Source: DASYQD01 sp036005845
GTDB taxonomy: Bacteria > Acidobacteriota > Thermoanaerobaculia > Multivoradales > JAIOJS01
Reading direction: 5' to 3'
DNA length: 64,000 nucleotides
NCBI GenBank assembly: GCA_036005845.1
Contig: DASYQD010000104.1
Coordinates: 1-64,000 of the forward strand
Shown here: in pieces, positions 57,933-64,000 of the stretch
Numbering within the stretch: position 1 is the stretch's first letter
How the letters are laid out: every line of letters starts with the position of its first letter
Program-made: the position numbers and the translations under genes
Notes under the pieces: generated by a model
Told to the model about the DNA's origin: nothing
Seen by the model: the letters and a program-made list of their open reading frames with translations, nothing else
Databases searched by the model: none

Positions 57933-60293
57933 CGACCAGCGCACGCCGAACGAAGGCAGGAAGCCGCCCCAGCTCACCGAGTCTGCGAAGACCTCGGGCT
58001 CACCGCCGCTGCCGAGCGCGAACCGGAAGCCGTCGTAGCCGCGCACGTTGTGTCTCGCGTAGACGTTCTGCAAGTCGAGAAAGGCGCCGAGCCGCCCGCC
58101 GCGCAGCGGCCACGAGCGGCCGAGCCGCAGGTCGAGCCGGTGGTAGTCGGGCAGCCGCTCGTCGCGGATCGGTCCGAGGACCGGCTCGACGCGCGCGATG
58201 CCGAGCCCGTCGCGCACGACGCGCGCGCCGACGCCGGTCGTCGGCCAGCCGGTGTGGTAGAGCCACACGGCGCCGAGCGTGAAATCGTGAGGCAGCTGCA
58301 GCCGCGCCTGCAGCTCGAGTGCGTGCGTCTCGTCGGTGGCGCGCGGCACCCAGCGGCCGTCGATGCGGTCCTCCACCGTCGCCAGCGTGTACGCCGCCGA
58401 CCAGTCGAGGCGCTGCCTCGGCGCAGCGCGGTAGAGCAACTCGAGACCGCGGGCGCGCGCCAGGTCGGGGTCGAGCCGCACGCGTCCGGGCGCCAGCTCG
58501 GGGTAGAGCACGGCGGTGTCGAAGAGGCTCTCGAAGCGCTCGCGCGGCGTGTCTTCCCGTCGCTCGTAGGCGCCGAGGCGCCAGCTCGCGCCGCCGGCGA
58601 GCCGCCGCTCGTAGGAGAGCAGGCTCTGCGTGGCGCGCTGCGACGGCAGCACCGCCGTCTGGCCGTCCTCCACCTGCACCTCGTACGGGCGCTGGCTCTG
58701 GTAATACCAGCCCCAGCCGGCGTGCACGACGGTGGCGGCGTCGGGGCTCCACGCCAGGTGGAGGCGCGGGCTCACGTGCTGCTCGTCGGTCGGGCCGGTG
58801 TGGTCCCAGCGCAGGCCCCCCTCGAGCGTGACGTTGCGTCCGGTGCGCAGGCGGCCGCTGGCGAAAGCCGACACCTGCTCGAACTCGAAGTCGTCCTTGA
58901 CGCGCGTGCTGCCGCCGGCGGGCGCGGTGCCCGGCAGCTCGGGGGCCAGCTCGACGCGGTCGGCGCGGTAGCGGATCGACGAGTCGATCTGCCGCCATTC
59001 GGCGCCGCCGTCGAGCGACCAGCGCGCCGTGCTCGGCCCCCAGCGCCAGGTCGACTTGGCGCCGGCGAAGACGGAGGTGCGGCGGTCGTCGAGGTCGAAG
59101 CGCAGCGCGCCCTGCTGCGCCTGATCGGCGAACCGCTTGCGCTCGAGCAGCCCTACCCACGCCATCGATTCGGCGAGTCCCTGTGTACCGAGCGCGCCGA
59201 CGTGGCTCGCCCACAGGTACGAGTTGCTCCAGCGGCTGTGGTAGCTGCCGCCGCCCACCGACCCTGGGCGCACCTCGAAGTCGTCGCTCGCCAGCAGCAC
59301 TCGCAGCTGCAGGTCCTGGCCCGGTCGCAGAGCGTAGTCGGTCTTGGCGAAGACGTCCCAGTAGCGCGGGTCCTCGTGCCGGCCGCCGGCCTCGAGCGCC
59401 AGCCGGTAGTTGCCGCTGCGCGCCGCGGCCAGCCAGCGGCCGCGGTCGCCGGCGAAGGCGCTCCCCGCCGAGGTGTCGGCGAACAGCGAGCCGACGCCGA
59501 AGCTGCCGTGCAGCGAGGTGCCGGGCGTGCGCGTGCGCATGTCGACGACGCCGCCGAGGCGGTCTCCGTACTCGACCGGCAGCGGGTCGGCGATCAGCTC
59601 GACGTGCTCGAGCGAGACGGCGGGCACGATGCCCAGCGCCGCATCGAACTCCTGCAGGTGATAGGGCGCCAGCAACTCGAGGCCGTCGAGCACCACCATC
59701 ACGTCGTCGCGGCGGCCGCCGCGCACGGAGAGCTGCGCCGACGACTCGCTGGTGGCAGCGCCGGGCAGCAGGCCGACGGCGCGGAAGACGTCGCTGCCCG
59801 CGTGCGGCAGATCGCGCTCGGGCGGCGGCAGGGCGAGCACGGCGGCAGCCACCGGCTCGCCGTGCAGCGACTCGGCGGGCGCGGTGACCTCGATCTCGGC
59901 GGCGAGCGGCTGCGGCGCGGCCGGCATCGGCTGCCTCGCCTGCGCGGGAGGTGGCGCCGTGCGCACGACGATGAGCCGGCCGCGCGGGCCGTGGCTCGCC
60001 GCGAGGCCGTGCGGCCGCAGCAGCTCGTCGAGCATCGCGGCGGGCGCGGTCGCGCGCGGCGCGTCGCGCACCACCATCGTCGGCAGCACGACGGCGGTCG
60101 AGAACACCACCGCGACGCCCTGGCGCTGCAGCACCTGCAGCGCAGCGGCGAGCGGCATGCCGACGAAGCGCTCGCCTGGCGAGGTGCCGTTCGCCTCGGC
60201 GGTCGCCGCGGTCGCGATCGCCGGCGTCGCCGCGCCGGCGACGGCGAGCAACGCAACGACGGTGAAGAGGAGACGGCGCGCGCGGCGAGGCAT
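57927..60293 (-). CDS. TonB-dependent outer-membrane receptor with STN signalling domain
   Basis: A 788-residue receptor. After the signal peptide (about residues 1-28) comes an STN domain (about 38-110; MPLAAALQVLQRQGVAVVFS, LLRPHGLAASHGPRGRLIVV). The plug domain (about 130-270) has QLSVRGGRRDDVMVVLDGLEL and EHVELIADPLPVEYGDRLGG. A beta-barrel fills the rest. With the convergent ECF sigma factor and FecR-like protein it forms a FecA/FecR/FecI-like surface-signalling trio. The ligand could be a siderophore or glycan. The ATG at 60293 directly precedes the signal peptide. Confidence 0.85.
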   Translation of the reverse strand: MPRRARRLLFTVVALLAVAGAATPAIATAATAEANGTSPGERFVGMPLAAALQVLQRQGVAVVFSTAVVLPTMVVRDAPRATAPAAMLDELLRPHGLAASHGPRGRLIVVRTAPPPAQARQPMPAAPQPLAAEIEVTAPAESLHGEPVAAAVLALPPPERDLPHAGSDVFRAVGLLPGAATSESSAQLSVRGGRRDDVMVVLDGLELLAPYHLQEFDAALGIVPAVSLEHVELIADPLPVEYGDRLGGVVDMRTRTPGTSLHGSFGVGSLFADTSAGSAFAGDRGRWLAAARSGNYRLALEAGGRHEDPRYWDVFAKTDYALRPGQDLQLRVLLASDDFEVRPGSVGGGSYHSRWSNSYLWASHVGALGTQGLAESMAWVGLLERKRFADQAQQGALRFDLDDRRTSVFAGAKSTWRWGPSTARWSLDGGAEWRQIDSSIRYRADRVELAPELPGTAPAGGSTRVKDDFEFEQVSAFASGRLRTGRNVTLEGGLRWDHTGPTDEQHVSPRLHLAWSPDAATVVHAGWGWYYQSQRPYEVQVEDGQTAVLPSQRATQSLLSYERRLAGGASWRLGAYERREDTPRERFESLFDTAVLYPELAPGRVRLDPDLARARGLELLYRAAPRQRLDWSAAYTLATVEDRIDGRWVPRATDETHALELQARLQLPHDFTLGAVWLYHTGWPTTGVGARVVRDGLGIARVEPVLGPIRDERLPDYHRLDLRLGRSWPLRGGRLGAFLDLQNVYARHNVRGYDGFRFALGSGGEPEVFADSVSWGGFLPSFGVRWSR

Positions 60294-60324
60294 GGTGGAC
60301 CGGTCCGCACCAGCATAGCCCTGC

Positions 60325-60354
60325 GCGAAGGATTCGCCGCCGCGCAACCTCTAC
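60325..60354 (+). promoter_or_regulatory. ECF-sigma-type promoter of the Omp85-like gene
   Basis: GCGAAGGATT (60325-60334) and CCTCTAC (60348-60354) repeat the sigma-gene promoter at 56213 with three mismatches in 30, in the same orientation and spacing. The -10 ends five bases before the GTG start codon, again implying a leaderless message. Confidence 0.65.
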
Positions 60355-60359
60355 GCGGC

Positions 60360-61982
60360 GTGATCGGACCGCTGCTCATAGTGCTGCTTGCCTCCGGCGC
60401 CACTCCGGCGCCCCCGAGCTCGCTGCCGCCGCTTCCTCCAGTCGCCCAGCTCGAGCGCGCCGGCGCCACCATCGGCGAGGTGCGCATCGTCATCGGCAAC
60501 GTCTTCGACGTCGGCGATCCGCGCGAGCGGCTACCCGGCGCCCGCCTCGTCAACCGCCTCCACCGCAGCACGCGGCGCGAGGTGATCGCCGAACGGCTCC
60601 TCTTCCGCACCGGCGACCGCTTCGACCACCGGCTGCTCGACGAGTCCGCGCGCCTGCTACGCACGGACCGCAGCCTGCGCGAGGTCGAGGTGCGGCCGGT
60701 GGCGTGGGACGGCGAGCACGTGACCGTCGAGGTCGACGCCAAGGACGCCTGGACCCTGAACCTGGCCGCCTCGTACGGGCACGCCGGCGGCGCCAACTCG
60801 ACCCGGTTCGCGCTCGAAGACCTCAACTTCCTCGGCACCGGCAAGCGCGTGCTGATCGAGCGGAGCGACGACGTCGACCGTGCGACGACACGGCTGGGCT
60901 ACACCGACCCGGCTCTCTTCGGCAGCCGCGTCCGCTTCATCGCCGACTACAGCCAGGCGAGCGACGGCGGCGGCTGGGACTTCTCCGTCGAGCGGCCTTT
61001 CTACGAGCTCGACGCGCGCTGGTCGGCGGGCGTCGAGGCCGCGAGCGGGGATCGCATCGACTCGCTTTACGTGCTCGGCCACATCGCCGACCGCTTCGCG
61101 CATTCGGTGGACCGCTTCGAGCTGCGCGGCGGCACCTCCACCGGGCTCATCGCCGGGCGGGTGACGCGGTGGAGCGCCGGCTACACCTGGCAGCGCGACC
61201 GCTTCGCCCCGGAGGACGCGGCGGGCGGCCTCGCCGCCACGGCGACGCTGCCGCCGGATCGCACGCTCGCCTATCCCTGGCTCGCCTGGGAGTGGCAGCG
61301 CGACGACTTTCTGAAGACGCAGAACCTCGACCAGATGGGGCGCGTCGAAGACCTCCACCTCGGGCCGCGGCTCTACGCGCGGCTGGGTCTCGCCTCACCC
61401 GCCGTCGGCGCCGATCGCACGGCGCTGGTCTTCGACAGCACCGCGGCGACGGCCTTGGCTCCATCGCGGCGCGGCCTATTGCGCCTGGACGCCGCCGCGA
61501 ACGGGCGGTGGGAGGAAGGCGGTCTCGCCAACGCGCTGCTCCACGGCGGCGCGCACGCCTACTGGCGCGACTTCGGCGACAACGAGCTCTACGCCGCGAT
61601 CAACGGCGACCTCGCGCACGCGCTCGATCCCGACCACCAGATCACCCTTGGCGGCGACAGCGGCCTGCGCGGCTATCCGCTGCGCTACCAGACCGGCGAC
61701 GCGCTGCTGCTGCTCACCGTCGAGCAGCGCGTCTTCACCGGCTGGTACCCGCTGCGCCTCACCTGGGTGGGCGCCGCCGCCTTCTACGACCTCGGCCGCG
61801 TGTGGGGCGGTCCCAGCGACGCGGCGCGCGGCTGGCTGCAGGACGTGGGGCTCGGCCTGCGCTTCACGCCGTCGCGCACCTCGCGCGTCGCCGTCATCCA
61901 CTTCGACCTCGCCATGCCGCTCGGCGCGCCCGCCGACGTCAAGCACCTGCAGTGGCTGGTGCGCAGCAAGTCGACTTTCTGA
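60360..61982 (+). CDS. Omp85/BamA-like outer-membrane protein (surface antigen)
   Basis: A 540-residue protein. The signal segment VIGPLLIVLLASGATPAPP is followed by one or two POTRA-like repeats (FRTGDRFDHRLLDESARLLR, LREVEVRPVAWDGEHVTVEV). A 16-strand-type barrel follows, with a lid-loop-like motif GGDSGLRGYP near residue 440 and a final Phe (VRSKSTF). Short Omp85 members with few POTRA domains act in protein or lipid export. GTG 60360 is chosen because it opens the signal segment and sits just after the ECF-type promoter. Confidence 0.78.
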   Translation: MIGPLLIVLLASGATPAPPSSLPPLPPVAQLERAGATIGEVRIVIGNVFDVGDPRERLPGARLVNRLHRSTRREVIAERLLFRTGDRFDHRLLDESARLLRTDRSLREVEVRPVAWDGEHVTVEVDAKDAWTLNLAASYGHAGGANSTRFALEDLNFLGTGKRVLIERSDDVDRATTRLGYTDPALFGSRVRFIADYSQASDGGGWDFSVERPFYELDARWSAGVEAASGDRIDSLYVLGHIADRFAHSVDRFELRGGTSTGLIAGRVTRWSAGYTWQRDRFAPEDAAGGLAATATLPPDRTLAYPWLAWEWQRDDFLKTQNLDQMGRVEDLHLGPRLYARLGLASPAVGADRTALVFDSTAATALAPSRRGLLRLDAAANGRWEEGGLANALLHGGAHAYWRDFGDNELYAAINGDLAHALDPDHQITLGGDSGLRGYPLRYQTGDALLLLTVEQRVFTGWYPLRLTWVGAAAFYDLGRVWGGPSDAARGWLQDVGLGLRFTPSRTSRVAVIHFDLAMPLGAPADVKHLQWLVRSKSTF

Positions 61983-61992
61983 GCGCTCTCAG
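61979..61992. terminator. Small dyad between convergent genes
   Basis: CTGAG (61979-61983) and CTCAG (61988-61992) flank CGCT and contain the stop codons of both convergent genes. It is short and alone would be weak. It repeats the layout of the dyads at 41806 and 57912. Confidence 0.35.
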
Positions 61993-64000
61993 CCGCCGGC
62001 GCCGGTGGCCGCCGGCACAGCCGCGCCGTCGGGCGCGAGGTGCGTCGCCGGCATCACCAGGCCGCCGTTGCGATAGAGCAGGTCGGCGGCGCTGTAATAG
62101 GCGATGGCGTCGTCGACCAGCGCGCGGGCGGCGGGCCCGCTCTCGGGCTGCTCGCACTGCGCGGCGGCGAGGTCGCAGTCGTAGACGTTTGCCGCGCGCT
62201 GCAGTCCGAGCACGGCCATGCGGTTGCCTTCCAGCAGCGCGACGTCGGCGTTGTGCGTCATCAGCGCGCGCCCGGCGCTCGCCGGCAGGTGGAGGACGTC
62301 GCGGCCGAAGAAGCGCGACTGGTAGTCGAGACCGAGGAGCGCGAGCACCGTCGGCGGCACGTCGAGCGAGGAAGCGAGCGTCGCCACCTGCCGCCCCGCC
62401 GGCACGCCGGGGCCGATGAGCAGGATCGGCACCTCGTAGCTGGCGAGCGGGATGCGCGCCGAGCCGTACACCCGCGCGCCGTGGTCGCCCATCAGCACGA
62501 AGATGGTGTCGCGATACCAGGGGCGCGTGCTCGCCGCGCGCATGAACGTGCCCAACGCCCAGTCGGCGTAGCGCACCGCGTTCTCGCGGCCCGACAGCGC
62601 CCCATCGCGACGCACGTGGTCCTGCGGGAACTGGAAGGGACGGTGATTGCTGACGCTCAGCACGAGCGAATAGAACGGCTGCCGGCGCGCCGCCACGCCA
62701 TCCATCTCGACCAGCGCGCGAGCGAAGATCGCCTCGTCGGCGACGCCCCAGGCGGTGGCGAAGGTGCCTTTCGGGTAGTCGGCCTGGTCGACGATGCGGT
62801 CGATGCCGTTGCGGCTCAGGTAGCCGCCCATGCCGTCGAACAGCGCGCGGCCGCCATAGACCCAAAGCGTCTGGTACCCCTGCTCGCGCAGCAGCGCCGG
62901 CAGCGTGAAGAGGTCGCGCGACTGCGGCCGCCGGACCAGCGAGATGCCGGGCAGCGGCGGCACGCTGGCCGTGGTCGCCTCGATGGCGCGGATGGTGCGG
63001 TTGCCGGTCGAGTAGGCGTGAGTCAGCAGCGTGCCCTGGCTGGTGAGCGCCTCGAGGTTGGGAGTGAGCGTTCGCTGCGGCCCGCGGCCATCCGGCACGG
63101 CCCGAGGATGCAGCGCGCCGACGAACTCCGAGCCCAGGCTCTCCTCGAGCACGACGACGACGTTGTAGTGGTGTGGCGGCCCCGCGTTGTGGACCCGGCG
63201 CAGCGAGCTCGACGGCGCGAAGGAACCGGGCTCGTCGACGGGCTCGGCGAGCAGCGCGTGCAGGCGCTGGAAGACCTCGTCCTTGGGCAGCGTGGCGTAG
63301 AGGCCGTCGAAGCTCGCGTAGCTGCCGCGCAGCGCGCCGAAGAAGGTGAAGAGGCCGTTGCGCGCGACGTCGTCGAGCACGCGGTCGTCGGAGACGTGGC
63401 CCCACTCGGGCGACGCGGCCCAGGTGCCGATCACGACCACTGCCAGCACGGCGAGCGCGAGCAACACGCGGCGCCGGCGCGGCTCGAGCGGCGCACCGGC
63501 GGCGGCGCGGCGGAGCGCGAAGAGCGCCAGCGCGGTGGGTACGAGCAGGCCGGCGAGCACCCACAAGAGGGGATAGCTCTGCCACACGTTGGTGACCACC
63601 TCGGTGGGATAGACGAGATAGTCGACCGCGACGAAGTTGAAGCGGCCGCCCAGCTCGGCGAAGAAGCACCACTCGACGACGGCGAGGAAGCAGAGGCCGT
63701 AGACCGCGAGGGCGAGCCCCGTCCACAACACCGCCTGCTGCGCCCGCCAGCGGAAGACCCGCGCCGGCACCAGCGCGAGGTAGAGCGCGAGCGGCAGCAC
63801 CAGCCACGCCGCCACCAGCAGGTCGTGCACCTCACCCATCGCCAGCGCGGCGAGGACGGCGCGCGGGCCGTCGTGGAATACCTGCCGCTGCTGTACGAGC
63901 AGGGCAAGACGCGTGAGCAGGAAGACGACGCCTGCGATCGCCGCGAAGCCGAGGACGAGGCGCGACGCGACGCCGCGCGCTCGCGCTTCGCCAGCGGCGG
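61989..64000 (-). CDS. LtaS/OpgB-type sulfatase-fold phosphoglycerol transferase (5' end outside window)
   Basis: A membrane protein with several N-terminal helices and an extracytoplasmic alkaline-phosphatase-like domain. NVVVVLEESLGSEF holds the metal-binding Glu. STGNRTIRAIEATTASVPPL has the Thr nucleophile, and FVLMGDHGARVYG the second metal site. It would transfer phosphoglycerol or another lipid-headgroup phosphate to a glycan or lipid. An ATG occurs at 63839, but the frame remains open to the window edge and encodes a further membrane helix (LVLGFAAIAGVVFLLTRLAL), with no other start codon. The true start therefore lies beyond position 64000. Confidence 0.82.
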   Translation of the reverse strand, partial: AAGEARARGVASRLVLGFAAIAGVVFLLTRLALLVQQRQVFHDGPRAVLAALAMGEVHDLLVAAWLVLPLALYLALVPARVFRWRAQQAVLWTGLALAVYGLCFLAVVEWCFFAELGGRFNFVAVDYLVYPTEVVTNVWQSYPLLWVLAGLLVPTALALFALRRAAAGAPLEPRRRRVLLALAVLAVVVIGTWAASPEWGHVSDDRVLDDVARNGLFTFFGALRGSYASFDGLYATLPKDEVFQRLHALLAEPVDEPGSFAPSSSLRRVHNAGPPHHYNVVVVLEESLGSEFVGALHPRAVPDGRGPQRTLTPNLEALTSQGTLLTHAYSTGNRTIRAIEATTASVPPLPGISLVRRPQSRDLFTLPALLREQGYQTLWVYGGRALFDGMGGYLSRNGIDRIVDQADYPKGTFATAWGVADEAIFARALVEMDGVAARRQPFYSLVLSVSNHRPFQFPQDHVRRDGALSGRENAVRYADWALGTFMRAASTRPWYRDTIFVLMGDHGARVYGSARIPLASYEVPILLIGPGVPAGRQVATLASSLDVPPTVLALLGLDYQSRFFGRDVLHLPASAGRALMTHNADVALLEGNRMAVLGLQRAANVYDCDLAAAQCEQPESGPAARALVDDAIAYYSAADLLYRNGGLVMPATHLAPDGAAVPAATGAGG

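Noticed and set aside
58050..60359. N-terminal extension of the Omp85-like frame far upstream
   Set aside because: This part is antisense to the TonB receptor gene and lacks any domain; the signal peptide and ECF-type promoter place the start at 60360.

Overview
The window is uniformly very GC-rich and densely coded on both strands; the longest stretches without a gene are about 200 bases and hold promoters or repeats. No tRNA, rRNA, CRISPR array, insertion sequence or phage gene was seen. The cell is Gram-negative, judging by an Omp85-type protein, a TonB receptor, a porin and a periplasmic L,D-transpeptidase. The secreted VWFA-related protein, the Reg_prop sensor fused to GGDEF and the general gene mix suggest Acidobacteriota (a Thermoanaerobaculia- or Vicinamibacteria-like lineage). 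This assignment is an inference from family content, not a phylogeny.

Left part (1-19.4 kb). A YbhP/ClsB-like pair (EEP hydrolase, cardiolipin synthase) diverges from a secreted VWFA-related protein. A VapBC toxin-antitoxin pair follows, then a minus-strand set of beta-propeller, spondin-domain protein, S1 protease and Mug glycosylase. A sodium:solute symporter is translationally coupled to a serine hydrolase-NamZ fusion, probably for peptidoglycan fragments. Next come an outer-membrane-like protein, a zinc-protease-like protein, a membrane protein, a large Reg_prop/GAF/PAS/GGDEF sensor and a 5'-truncated antitoxin.

Central block (19.4-54.5 kb). This looks like one stress and low-oxygen/nitrate island. 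A minus-strand operon (RIC iron-sulfur repair protein, tryptophanase, FAD monooxygenase, radical SAM protein) diverges from a plus-strand operon (NarK-like carrier fused to a cytochrome-b-like anchor, cytoplasmic molybdopterin nitrate reductase, four-cluster ferredoxin subunit, Rieske protein, small membrane protein). Then follow a DevS/DevR-like two-component pair, a heavy-metal P-type ATPase, two YceI proteins, ten universal-stress-protein (Usp) domains spread over six genes, a PAS hybrid histidine kinase, an NRAMP-Usp fusion, an ADP-forming acyl-CoA synthetase, a porin, an OsmC/alcohol dehydrogenase/L,D-transpeptidase operon and a sugar nucleotidyltransferase. All five divergent promoter spacers inside this block carry the same 16-bp palindrome, YYACCC-N4-GGGYRG, and a sixth copy lies at 14.4 kb. 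I propose it as the operator of a DosR-like regulon driven by the local response regulator.

Right part (54.5-64 kb). A patatin-like lipase diverges from an ECF sigma factor/FecR-like pair, which faces a TonB receptor with an STN domain. An Omp85-like protein and an LtaS/OpgB-type sulfatase-fold transferase (5' end outside the window) complete the region. The sigma gene and the Omp85-like gene have promoters identical at 27 of 30 positions that end 5-8 nt before the start codon, so the sigma factor probably drives both genes from leaderless transcripts.
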